In this document: piece by piece, positions 35,342-46,109 of the stretch | How the letters are laid out: every line of letters begins with the position of its first letter | How positions within the stretch are numbered: position 1 is the stretch's first letter | Assembly: GCA_009192285.1 (NCBI GenBank) | Contig: WBVU01000003.1 | Span: 372,001-436,000 of the forward strand | Direction: 5' to 3' | Length of the DNA: 64,000 nt | From: Morchella semilibera | Lineage: Eukaryota > Ascomycota > Pezizomycetes > Pezizales > Morchellaceae | Notes under the pieces: model-generated | What the model saw: the letters and a program-made list of their open reading frames with translations, nothing else | What the model was told of the DNA's origin: nothing | The model's database searches: none | Position numbers and translations under genes: made by a program

Positions 35342-37660
35342 CTAGCTACGGCGGAAATTGAGCTCCCCATATGTGCTCTGAAAAGCACGTATTCTATCGC
35401 CTCCAACCAGTAAAACCTTCTGCCCAGTATACCACGCCGTATCCTGGATCATTTTCAAATTTTGTTTCACAGCCCTGTAATTGAATATTTCTCCAATCGA
35501 TATTTGCCCATTCGGCTTTATATTTATTCGATAGAAGTTCAGGTCAGGTCGCACATTTGGATCCTTGCCTAGAAGATGATGGCCACTCTTCATATAGTAG
35601 TCATCAAAAAGACTAGCGAGCGTCATTTCCCCATAAGCTGCAATGGTGAGTCTTTCCCAGTCCCCTGCTATCAAAGGTGGATCGAGAGGGTCACCAAGCC
35701 AGAATTCAAACGTGGTCAGAACGTGGCTACTGAGCACTTCTAGTGCCGGAGGAAGATTTTCCTGTCGAAAGTTGTTCTGGACAACATCATCTAGCTGTGG
35801 CGGCGATGGTTGTAAATGTGGAGGTAGAGGTGGTACATGTGTCTTGAAAGTTACATACTGCCCATGACCAAGCTGGTTATGTACCTTCCGTGGAGGTTGC
35901 AAGGGTTGATGATTCTGAGGATGCTGAGGATGCTGAGGATGCTGGGGGTGCTGAGGGTGCTGAGGATGCTGAGGATGCTGAGGATGCTGAGGATGCTGAG
36001 GATGCTGAGGATGCTGAGGATGCTGAGAATCCTGATGGTGCTGATACTGAGAGTTCTGAGGGTTCTGATACTGAGAATTCTGAGGGTGCTGAGGATGGTG
36101 AGGGTGCTGGGGTTGCTGATGGTGAGGATGATGGAGATATTGGTGTTGTTGGACCTGCTGGGGTTGATGCGGCTGGACCTGATGCTGCGGGATGTGTGGG
36201 ATATGCTGGATGTGCTGGGGTTGCTGGGGCTGTCGGGGGTATCGGGAGTTCTGGGGATATTGAGGGAGTTGGGGGAGTTGGGGATGTTGGGGATACTGGG
36301 GATGTTGGGGATGCTGGGGATGTTGAGGATGTTGAGAGCGTTGGAGATTCTGCGGATGCTGTGGGTTTTGCTGGTGCTGGTGTTGGTGGTGCAGAGGTCG
36401 TGTGGGTCGCGGGTACTGTGAAAAGTTCCCATAAGGCATATACTGGGTAGGTAGAGGAGGCGTATAGTGCACGGGTGGTGAAGAGTGCTGTAGGACTGGA
36501 GGGGCTGGGGGACGTGGAAGATGCATATACTGTGAGGGCTGCAGAGATTGTGGAGGATGCAAAGGTTGTGGAGAATGTAGAAATTGCTGAGGTTTTGAGG
36601 GTATTTCAAACCGCTGCCCGAGCGGCGGGAGCGGAGGCGGGGGCGGGGGCGAAGAGGGTGGGGAGGAGTGTGGAGGCTCTGGAAAGGTGGCGAGGAGTTG
36701 TTGGTTATAATCTAAAAGATCGATATCATGACGATTGATATATAGCTCTTCTAATTCCGCTTGTGCTTGAGCTGACGGTTTAAATTCGACAGGCTCCTTG
36801 TATATCACCAGTTTCGTGCCCATGGGCTCTTTCTTCTCTGGTAATCTAAACTTGTTTGCGTACTCAATTTGAGCCCGAGTAGCCCCAGAAACCTGTGCAA
36901 GCTCCTCCTCAATCTCATCAAAGTCGTAATACGACCAGAACATCTCGGGATCCATAACCACTGCTTCCACGGGATCGCCTATTTTTAAGCCACCTATTCC
37001 ATCCGTGAGTCTCTTTGTAGGAGTTACATCTGGAATTTCTTGAAATGGTAACATGACGGGGGAGGTCTCTGTTAATTCCGGATACTCTTTCTCTATGGTT
37101 GCTGATTCTGGGGGGGCCGCCACCTCCGGGATAGGGGGCTCTTCCTTAGTGATCTCTACCCCGGGGGCATCTAATTTCAAGATCTCTACCTCTGGAGCAG
37201 GGGGTTCTGCCATTGTGGGCACCGCTCCTAGAGTCTCTGGTTTTGAGGTCCCCAGCTCTGGAGTATCTTCTGCCTCTAATGCCTCTGGTTGTAGAGTGGC
37301 CGGTTCTGGAATAATTTCCTCTGTATGAGTTGCCACCGGAGCCACTATATTTAGAGTCGTTACACTTTTAGTCGGGCTCATAGGAGTGGCCGAGCCTGTG
37401 GCCATTGCTACTACTCCTGGATATGTACGTCTTGTCCTTGCCCTTGCCCTCCGCCTGTTAAGCCCTCTTGCACCGAGGTTTATATAAGCAAATCTACCCT
37501 TAAACTGGAATCGTCCCCTGGACGGTATTAATGGATCGTGTGCCGGCGGGGCAGATGATCCTCGGTGCAGCTTACGTTCCCCGCGGGGCATAAATCGGAA
37601 TAGAGTATTGCGCTTTGTATTGTGGTTGTGATTTAGAGAAGGAGCTGGGACACGTTCCAT
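35342..37660 (-). CDS. Uncharacterised 772-residue protein with HPQ repeat
   Basis: Single open frame from MERVPAPSLN to stop. The N-terminal 90 residues are very basic (RRRARARTRRTYPG). A Pro/Glu-rich acidic stretch follows. Then comes a folded-looking segment with EMFWSYYDFDEIEEELAQ and KLVIYKEPVEF. Residues of about 350-610 are Pro/His/Gln-rich and end in many HPQ triplets. The last 160 residues look globular: LSSHVLTTFEFWLGDP, DWERLTIAAYGEMTLASLF, LNFYRINIKPNGQISIGEIFNY and WYTGQKVLLVGGDRI. I do not recognise this domain. No signal peptide or membrane helix is visible. Long open frames on the opposite strand and in other frames here are by-products of the 9-bp repeat. A real gene is likely because both flanks of the repeat stay open and look protein-like; its role is unknown. 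Confidence 0.78.
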   Translation of the reverse strand: MERVPAPSLNHNHNTKRNTLFRFMPRGERKLHRGSSAPPAHDPLIPSRGRFQFKGRFAYINLGARGLNRRRARARTRRTYPGVVAMATGSATPMSPTKSVTTLNIVAPVATHTEEIIPEPATLQPEALEAEDTPELGTSKPETLGAVPTMAEPPAPEVEILKLDAPGVEITKEEPPIPEVAAPPESATIEKEYPELTETSPVMLPFQEIPDVTPTKRLTDGIGGLKIGDPVEAVVMDPEMFWSYYDFDEIEEELAQVSGATRAQIEYANKFRLPEKKEPMGTKLVIYKEPVEFKPSAQAQAELEELYINRHDIDLLDYNQQLLATFPEPPHSSPPSSPPPPPPLPPLGQRFEIPSKPQQFLHSPQPLHPPQSLQPSQYMHLPRPPAPPVLQHSSPPVHYTPPLPTQYMPYGNFSQYPRPTRPLHHQHQHQQNPQHPQNLQRSQHPQHPQHPQHPQYPQHPQLPQLPQYPQNSRYPRQPQQPQHIQHIPHIPQHQVQPHQPQQVQQHQYLHHPHHQQPQHPHHPQHPQNSQYQNPQNSQYQHHQDSQHPQHPQHPQHPQHPQHPQHPQHPQHPQHPQHPQHPQNHQPLQPPRKVHNQLGHGQYVTFKTHVPPLPPHLQPSPPQLDDVVQNNFRQENLPPALEVLSSHVLTTFEFWLGDPLDPPLIAGDWERLTIAAYGEMTLASLFDDYYMKSGHHLLGKDPNVRPDLNFYRINIKPNGQISIGEIFNYRAVKQNLKMIQDTAWYTGQKVLLVGGDRIRAFQSTYGELNFRRS
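35913..36115. repeat. 9-bp coding minisatellite (HPQ array)
   Basis: Tandem copies of a 9-bp unit close to CTGAGGATG on the plus strand, coding His-Pro-Gln on the minus strand. The core between about 35925 and 36025 is nearly perfect and the flanks are degenerate, ending in related GTTGGGGATG-like repeats further right. Length variation between strains is likely. Confidence 0.85.
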
Positions 37661-37898
37661 TTGTCCATATATATGTTGGTGCGTGACATACGTGGCTAGG
37701 ATAGATGTGGGTAGATGATGTGGTCTATACTGTGGGGGATTGTGAATATGTGGTTTTTTTCTTTCTTCTTTTCGCGTATAACGAATACGTGGGGTGGGGC
37801 GAGGGAGGGAAGTCGAGGCACCTTGGTCATGGCAGATTGATCGTTTGGTTTAAAGGGACGTGTTCTTAAATATACCGTGATTCAAGTACTTTACACTA

Positions 37899-37955
37899 GG
37901 GGTTACCACCTCGCGACCGCGAGGTGTGTAAGTTTGAATCCTCTAGCTCCCTCTA
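37899..37955 (+). repeat. tRNA-like repeat, copy 1
   Basis: GGTTACCACCTCGCGACCG continues CGAGGTGTGTAAGTTTGAATCC. ACCTCG and CGAGGT form a stem like an anticodon arm and AGTTTGAATCC resembles a polymerase III B box. Two related pieces follow at 38338 and 38401. Likely a decayed tRNA-derived repeat. Confidence 0.5.
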
Positions 37956-38132
37956 TGGTAGGTACATATATGTATACATGTACTCTAGCTATGGAGGCCT
38001 TCGGCCCCCCCCCCTAACTCCTATTTCTGTAAGTTAGATATTTCATTGCCCTGTGATGTAAATCAGTTCACAGGCTTTGATGCGTTGCCAAGAAATGGAG
38101 GGCTCATAAACTACAACGACACAAGCAAAAGC

Positions 38133-38210
38133 ATCGTGGCGTGGCCTAGTGGTAATACACTGGGCTTCGTCATATGACCACATACAGGTTCAATCCCTGG
38201 TGGGAGCAGT
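38133..38210 (+). pseudogene. tRNA-like sequence with A and B boxes
   Basis: TGGCCTAGTGG (38142-38152) matches the internal A box exactly and GGTTCAATCCC (38188-38198) is close to the B box. A T arm CAGG/CCTG surrounds the latter. The 3' part TGGGAGC has no 5' partner to make an acceptor stem, and the anticodon arm does not close normally. This is best read as a tRNA pseudogene or a SINE-like head rather than a working tRNA. Confidence 0.5.
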
Positions 38211-38337
38211 GATGAGAATGCCCAACATGGTAGCGACGCTCTTGAGGGATGATACTCATTCACGTAAGTCTTTTGTTGCCGGCTTTTTTTATCATTTAAT
38301 TATTTTTTAGCCTTGGGTGCTCTGTATGGTTCGGGTT

Positions 38338-38424
38338 ATCACCTCGTGACCGCGAGTTGTGTAAAGTTTTAATCCTCTCTCCACGGTACGTACTACTACT
38401 ACCTCGCGACCGCCAGTTGTAGGT
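38338..38424 (+). repeat. tRNA-like repeat, copies 2 and 3
   Basis: ATCACCTCGTGACCGCGAG followed by TTGTGTAAAGTTTTAATCC is a diverged form of the 37899 repeat; a shorter piece ACCTCGCGACCGCCAGTTGT starts at 38401. Both keep the CTCGYGACCG core. No complete tRNA fold is possible. Confidence 0.5.
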
Positions 38425-38688
38425 GCTTCTCTACTTTGAAGTATGGATATCAAGTTCTCCTGGGCTTCTAGTACAGCTGTTATTGGGTGCTTAGTCTAAT
38501 AATCGTAGTAGAGTGCCAAGGCACGAGTGATACCTTGTGACTGCAATGCATAAATACATGCAATGATATGGATGGATTGTATTATTTAATCTATTAAGAT
38601 ACCAGACGCTAAATAATAATAAAAACCACTAATTACTATGCTAAAAGTACACTTACTCGCCCTCCCTCCCCCTCATCCCCCTTCCTCT

Positions 38689-40731
38689 CTACTGCCTGCT
38701 CTTAATGATATCCGCCGCCTTCTCCGCCACCGCATACACTGTGCTCTGAATATGCGTTGCGGGCGTCATAGGAATTATTGACGCATCTACGATACTCAGG
38801 TTCTTAACACCATACACCCTCAACGAGCTATCCACAACACCACCGTACTCCCTCCTCATCATCGAGCATGTCGAACTCGGGTGCGCAAACGTCGGTGTCA
38901 GCGACGCCCTGATGGCGGCCTTGATTGCCTCGTCGCTATTGTTCGCTGGGTCCGGGCTCACCGCTTTCGCGCCTAGTCGTTGCAGGGCTGGGGTGTCGTA
39001 GAGCTTCCATACGAAGCGGATTAGCTGTACCATCATGTCCATATCAACGGGGTTGCTCATCACGCCGTAGTCGACCACGGGCGCCGCCCACGGATCCGTG
39101 GAGTTGATGTTGATGCTACCGCGGGAGAAGGGCTTCTCAAGACCGTTGCCGCCGCCGGCTCCACCGCCGAAGGCAATTTCTTGGATTGCTACGCGCCCAC
39201 TGGAGATGTAGTTTGCCAGGAGCTCGGTTTGGCGGCGGTGGCCCTCGAGAATGGTGCTGTCTGTTCCGGGGGGGTAGAAGTCGGCGGGGTTCTGAGAGAG
39301 CGCCTTTTGCATGAGTGTGTTGGCAATGGATTCAGAGCTGAGCTGTGGGAGGGTGTTGAAGGCGACGCTGTTGCCACGAGAAATGGTATATGGCCCTTCG
39401 CGCTTGGTGCGGTAGAGGTTGAGTTGCTCGGCAGCGTAGGTGGCGTTTGTGGTGAGGTTGGCGGGGTTAATGGGGTAGTCGTTTGAGACTGAGCAAAGGT
39501 TAGAATTGATACTCGGCGATAGTACTCAAAGAATGATATGGAGGGTACTTACATGTCCCCGCGAAGTAGAGCACAGGGTGGTCCTGGAAGTTGCTCCCCA
39601 CACCAGGAAGATCAACCACTGTTTTGATACCCAAGCCCTCCAACAGCTTCTTCGGCCCAATTCCCGACAGTTGCAGTAACTGCGGTGTATGTCCCGTTCC
39701 CGCCGCCAACACGACCTCCTTCTTCGCCGAGACCTTCGTAGTGGTCTCGCCCGCGCTGCTGGCGAATTCAACTCCCGTCACTGTGGTGCCGGACAAGACC
39801 AATCCGGTAACGGTCTTCCCGGTGATGAGGTGGTAGTTCGACCTCTTCTTGGCCTCCTCGTAGTAGCGTCTTGCGTAAGACCGTGTCTGGTTGTCGTTGT
39901 CCAGAGAGTTGGTTACCCAGAATGCGCCAATGGCGTCACCGCTGGCACCATCTTTGGGCAGCGGAATGCCGAGCTGCTTGAAAGCTTTGAACCAGTCCTT
40001 CACGGCCTGGTACTGGAACTTGGGGAAGCTGGACTTGATTACGCCGCTGAAGCCGTGGGCGTTGGCGTCGTATGTGATACCGAACTCGTCCGCTAGAGCC
40101 TTATCCGGGGGTGAGAACGTCTCGCTCTGCGAAGATGTCAGTTGGAGCTCTGATAAAATCAATCATACTGGTGTATGGAAAAAACAAACAAACCTTCTTG
40201 AAATACGGGAAAATGCCGCTCCAGCCCCACCCTGGGTTCCCGAGCGCCTCCCACAGATCATAATCCCCCCTTGACCCACGGTCAAAGAACATACCATTAA
40301 CGACAGTGCCGCCACCAACAACATGTGCGGCAAGAAGACTGTACGTGCGGTTGTTGATGTTTTTCTGCGGGATGCACGTCATGTTGTACATGTACTTCTT
40401 CCCCGTCCCACCAGCCATGCCTGGGACGAGAATCCCGTCTTCTTGATCATCCAGGTTTCCGGACTCGATCACAAGCACCGTTTCTAATATTATCGCAAAA
40501 TCAGTATAAATCAGAGGGATGAATTGGAGTGTAAAAGTACTGACTGCTAGAGTTCTCTGTGAGACGGTCAGCGACGATGAGGCCGCTGGTGCCACCCCCG
40601 ACTATCACATAGTCGTAGGACGCGAGTAGAGAGGTATCACGGCCGACAAGCTGCGCCTTTGCAATTGGAGATGCGAGGGCGACTGATGCGATTGAGAGCG
40701 CGGACACTAGGTAAGTGGATAGACCAGGCAT
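38689..40731 (-). CDS. Secreted GMC-family FAD oxidoreductase
   Basis: Four exons: 40731-40545, 40483-40194, 40147-39553 and 39488-38689, 623 residues with consistent phases. A signal peptide (MPGLSTYLVSALSIASVALA) is followed by the FAD-binding DYVIVGGGTSGL and the second glucose-methanol-choline signature region around HVVGGGTVVNGM. The substrate half carries the two active-site positions: His in TFAHPSSTC and His in MTPATHIQST. Several N-glycosylation sites are present. The family oxidises alcohols, sugars or choline-like substrates, passing electrons to oxygen or other acceptors; the exact substrate cannot be read from sequence. It resembles the secreted aryl-alcohol/glucose-oxidase type. 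A possible role is peroxide supply during plant-matter decay, which is inference. The acceptor of the third exon (cagag) is the weakest junction. Confidence 0.93.
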
Positions 40732-43700
40732 TTTAAAAGAGAGTGGGGAAAAAAAACGAGTGTAGAAGAAAGGAGTATATTAGATATACTGAGAGTTAAT
40801 GGACCTGGAAATTGATGAGGAAGGAAGAAAAGGGAAGATCATAGAGAACTTATATACAGACTGGCTAGACATCCACAGCACCATATTCGTACTCACGATG
40901 CCATGCCATACCATACCATACCATATCGCGATATCGTACTGTACTAGAGAGCTACTGATTGAGGTACGCCACGTTTTTTCTTTGACTACCGGGTAACGCG
41001 GTTCCCTCGTGGGCAGTGTACCACAAGGAGTCTCATCTTATTAATCTATAGCTAGCTAGGGCATCTTCGGTCTGAAGCGAGTAGAAGGCCTTCACAGACT
41101 CCATGTGTAGATTAGATTAGTAGAGTGAGCAGGTATATATTCAGGGGTGACAAATTATCAAGTAGATTCGTATTAAGATGAATTGCTGTAGTACCTACCT
41201 CTATGCTTCCTAAACGCATGTCTCTCTACCGCAACAAGGCGCACCCCCAGATTACTACAGTGTCACATTAAGCGACAAAGGATCAGATATTCAACAACCC
41301 ATGTCATATCATAGTACTATGTTACTGATGGTGTGGGTAGAAATCAAACACAGGCCTGGCGACTACCCCACTGGATTTCACGAGGGACTTGTTCTTAGAA
41401 TATAAACTGCGTTTGAGCTAGAGAGTACTACTGTTGAAGAATGGGCGAGGTTCTTTACAATTGACGAGCCCTGTTTAAAGATACAGTATAAAGAAAACGG
41501 GGTGAAGTCACTATCCTAACTATCCTACCTAGGAGGAATACTACATGTATATTACCAATACCATGTTCTTACCACACTACGTATACTAGCGTATTGACGG
41601 GAATACCGTAGTGACCCCACCTCCCCCCCCCCCACCCCCACGGTGCCCCACCCCCCATTTTTTGTACTGTAGTGTTGATTTTTACACTTGTACAAGCTAG
41701 CCATTCAATGCTCAAAATTAAACTTAGAGGATTACTAGGACATCTCGACCCCTGGCTACGCAGCTCGCATGTGTAAACCCCACCGCAGCAAAATGTCCTT
41801 CTCGACTCAGCACACTAGCGAAATGAGAGGAGGAGTGGAGTATTATAAAAAAAGGAGAACGCCGGCTGCAGGTACGACATATATGCTCTAGATAATTGGC
41901 TGGCTGAGTGGCTGGCTGACTGGTCGGAAAAGGCGCACTCAATATCAATTATCCATGCACTTTTCTAGGTACTGGTACCTACATGTACATGTACTCCAGA
42001 TATTACTGTCGAACAAAAATATATTGGGGGGCTAAAGAGTAGCAAGTCACATCGAGGTTTGTGCGCCATGAGTATACCGTGAATACTTGCCACAAGCTAG
42101 AGTAGCTCTATTTGAAGATTGGTGGTCTAGTAAATTATGAGCAGGGTATATGTTCAAACGGAGGGAGAACTACAGCCACTCATCAAAAGTGCCCGTGATC
42201 CGGGTCTAATATGGGCTCAAGTCAGTTATCAAACTGTGCATCGAAATGTTTAAAGCCTCAAGCCACCAGTACTTGGTGGAGGCTAAAATCAATATTAGAT
42301 GTTCATGGTGTTTTTATTCTCTATTATCAAGTTTCTATAATTCTATAGATACATTTGAGTTCTTTGATTTAACTCTGTAAGCCACATTGAGCACTAACCA
42401 TCTCATATATAAATCACGAGCACTTTTGAAGAATGGCTGTATGTACATAGTACATGTAGGCAGAGGTTGATTGACAAACACCTAAGAGGGACACGATCAA
42501 CGCTCGTTAAAATATAAAACAAAGCTTTCATATCAAAACTTAAACAATCTAAACCCACCGGTTTCCCCGAGTCACGCCGAGCGATTTTGTGCTGATTGAC
42601 GTCAACACGCTATATATCCACAACAGTTCCCCCTTCTATCTCGATATCATATTATGGCGGTGTGCCCCTAATTATAGAGATGCCACCTATGGGCCGTATG
42701 TAACCCCACATGTGTGTCTCTTCACGCTCGGAGGTGCAGCCGACGCCTCGTGCTCAATGTCAACGACGGAACCGGGTGTGGCCCAGCCCGGTCGGTCGAG
42801 AAACCTCCGGGATACTAAAAGCCGGCGCGGTGTAATCTAGCTAGACAGTGCAGGAACGAAATGAAATCCAGGTTGCATGTATTTAATTTCTTAGCCCAGT
42901 CAAGGGGCCCTTCTGGTTCCTGCGCCGGCTTGAGATCTCGGATGCTCAAGGGAGGACTTCGTACTGGGCCGAGTTTCAATTGGGCCACAGTGGATGAGAT
43001 GCAGGTTTCGTGTGCCGTCTGCGCCTAGGTGTGGCTAGAACCCATAATGATTTCTAGTCTTAATTCTCAAAATCTCGTCGAACAGGATCGGACCCCCAAT
43101 CCTACGGCCCGTTTTTCCTGTGGAAAGGTCCATTTAGACTACCCCGGTCCTGCGGGGGAGTTTAACGTAACGTAAATGTAGAGCAAGGTAGGTAAAGTAC
43201 TTAGAGTAGTAGATACATAAGTACTGTCTCATTAAACGGATAGGAATCTTTGGCTACATGTAGGTGCATGTTATTCTAAATACCTCATCCCTGACCCTAG
43301 TAGGTTTTATATTACCGGCCGGCCGACGTGGGTTGAGGCTGTCAGGCGCACTCAAGCATTAGTGCCCAGCCTGTTCCGCCTCCTTTTTAAGCTTGGCTCG
43401 GCGGGGAGGCGCCACACTTTATTTAAACGTCTGGATGGGGTTTTTGGGACAATACAAGGTATTGTATATATGGAATACATGCAATCAATATTCAATCATG
43501 AGATCTGTGGTTGGAGACAGCATGGTGAGGATGGTTGTTTGATGGAGGGGAAGAAGGGTGGCTTGACTACGCTTACCTACGTACATTTATTTTGTGTATG
43601 CTGTGGCTAGATTATATATTAGCCTGAAGTGCGCTTGTGATACGTATAGGACGGGTTGATATTTCAGTACTGGGAAGATCCGTCCAGAGATGGGGGAGGG

Positions 43701-46109
43701 AGGGAGTTTGAAGCTGCTCTGAAATATCCGTGCGTATTGCTACAAGTTAGCATTCCACCAACGTGCACTGTGCGTAGAGAGTATTGCACACTGTCATCTG
43801 TTGATCTATGTATGGACAAACCTAGAAGCTTAGAGATCTGAGGATTTACATACATACCGTATTATCTGAATAAATTCGTTGCGAGACAACAGGGGTATAG
43901 GCCAACTAGAGCCCACCTTTAGGTGTCAATCTGCAAGTTTTGGTGTAAATAATCCTGTACCTCCCGAATTACGCAACTCGGAGTTTTTGTTATGATCTCC
44001 GTATTGTTCAGTACGTGCTGCGTGTAGTTCTCGTGGAAGACGTTTGTTTGTCTGACGGATGTGTCCTAATCGCCCCTTTCAGTGATTACGTATACATGTA
44101 TTCCCGCCCTTTGCACCGACTGCAAGTTCCTACATGTACGTGCTCTAGAGCACATTTATGTACATGTAGTAATCAAATATTGATTACATGTACATACATG
44201 TACCTACTATACGGCGATTCTGGAGTGTCTCATTTCCACGACTAACGTACGATACCGCAAAATATGAGCTGAAGAGCCTACATCCATCTACTGGGCGGTC
44301 CGGGCCCAATCTCACCACCTAGCTACATAGTACATGTATCTACATGTATCCAGGACATCGGTTTCCCTCTAGCTCTATTCACATATACTTACATGTGTGG
44401 TTATATTATCCTAGCATGCTTCAAAGACATAACTTTTCCTCCTCCGCTCCTCCGCCCCCAGATCTCATCCAGTAACCTTCATTTTTTCTGGTATTCTAGA
44501 ATTGGACGCCTTGCATTTCCAGTGTGATAAGCTTTCCCGGGACGCTGTTCTTGGGTATTGCACCTACTTTAGGTGTACCTGATTACTTCACACACCTACA
44601 CTTTGCCTATTATACTCATTGAGCTAGGACATCCCGTAGAGAATGGTTAACACTAAGACATGAATCAGATCTCTACATATAAGCGTTAGCGACGTTACAT
44701 GTCTTCGCTAAATAGTGCCGCGAGACTGGCCCGACTTAATGCCACAGACCGCTTACAGCAGAGCAGAAGAATAAGAACCCGAGCCATCGTACCCCCTGCT
44801 GGTGGCTATCTATCTGGGATCCTAGGCTGTTGAGCAGTGGCATGAGAGTCATTGCGTCGGGTCGTGAGTGGTGTGAACGCCCGCACCTACCACCACAAGA
44901 AACAGGCTTCTCTAACACTGCAATCATGTGGGGCAATTATTTGCATGAACAGCTTATAAGTCTGAAGATTATACCACTCTGTACGTAAAGTAGAGTCGGA
45001 ATATTCGCGCGGGTAACTCATTTACATGACAATTCTTTTTGGTAATAGGAGTGTCGACCTTACTGACTGGGCACTAGGTAGCTTCTGTGGAATGGTTTGC
45101 TGTCCCGCGGCCGCGAGACATTTTTTCTTTTTTCCCACAGTCGGTTAAGTTAGGGACAGTCCATTTGGTCTGCTTACCTACAGCACTCTGGATAGAGAAG
45201 TACTGCAGAATAGGTGCTCTCTGCCTAGTAAGTGTAGCGGTTTTCAAGTGAAACATCCACTGAAGCGGACATAATCGCGCAAGTCGCTCCAGATCTACCG
45301 ACCAATCGATATCCCCTTCTGTCTTGACCTTAGAAGCAGTGGACTATGAAGATTATTTCCTACAATAGTATTTGTCTTCTCGTAGATCGGTTTGCGCCAG
45401 AATGCCCGTCTGTTGGGTTTGCAATTCGCAATTCCCACGAGGTGCACGCACGAGCGGAATGGTCTCAAAATTTTGACCCTCGGGATGTGATTGGAGGGTG
45501 TTTGCCTCGGATTACATACATGCACAGCAGAGAGAGTAAGTCTTCAAGGGTGGAAAGGTCCGAGAACTAAGCAACTAGATAGCAAATCTTACCTACTCTA
45601 CGTCCCTTACATGGCTGGGATCGGGGCAACTATGCTCAAACAGTGGATGCTTTACACTTTGCCAGGGATGTAGATAAAACAATATACCAAGGCTAAAGAC
45701 GTATAGACAGAGGATGGCAGAGTAGGGTAGGGATAGTTGTACCTGGGTACATGTACAGTACCATATGTACTCAATTCACCCTAATGGTGGGGGGCAAAAT
45801 CAGAGGATTCTTGTGTGTGGTAATTCATTTGCACCTATCATCTTTTTTATTTCGTTTACTTTGTTTTTTCCCCTTCTTTCTCTCTGTCCTTCTCTTTCTC
45901 TTTTTTCTTTCTAATTCCTCTGCACTACACTACAAGTAAGTGGATGCTAGCTAGTACATATTCGATATCCAAGATCTATGAATTCGATCCCACCCATATT
46001 TCCCGACTGTCCCGCTCATTTTCACTTCTCATCGACCAGAAGTTGGAACCTAATCCTACTTCACTGAGTAAGGCCTGCAAGCTAGTCAGCTCCAGTCACT
46101 TCTCTAGCC
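40732..46109. other. Long gene-free, TACATGTA-rich interval
   Basis: About 5.4 kb without a supported gene. TACATGTA-type palindromes are dense, above all at 41540-41990 and 44090-44350. A C run lies at 41623. Short open frames at 43362 and 45346 have no recognisable features. The stretch could hold regulatory DNA for the divergent GMC and Pth11-like genes, non-coding RNA, or decayed repeats; the sequence alone does not decide. Confidence 0.55.

Larger units (their letters stand above)
37661..38688. other. Intergenic with tRNA-like repeats
   Basis: No coding frame. The stretch carries several tRNA-like pieces listed separately, and a TACATGTA site near 37975. It lies between the promoter side of the HPQ gene and the 3' end of the GMC oxidoreductase gene. 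Confidence 0.6.

Noticed and set aside
35837-36609. Long open frames on both strands over the 9-bp repeat
   Set aside because: A 9-bp tandem repeat without stops keeps several frames open; only the minus-strand frame continues into protein-like sequence on both sides.
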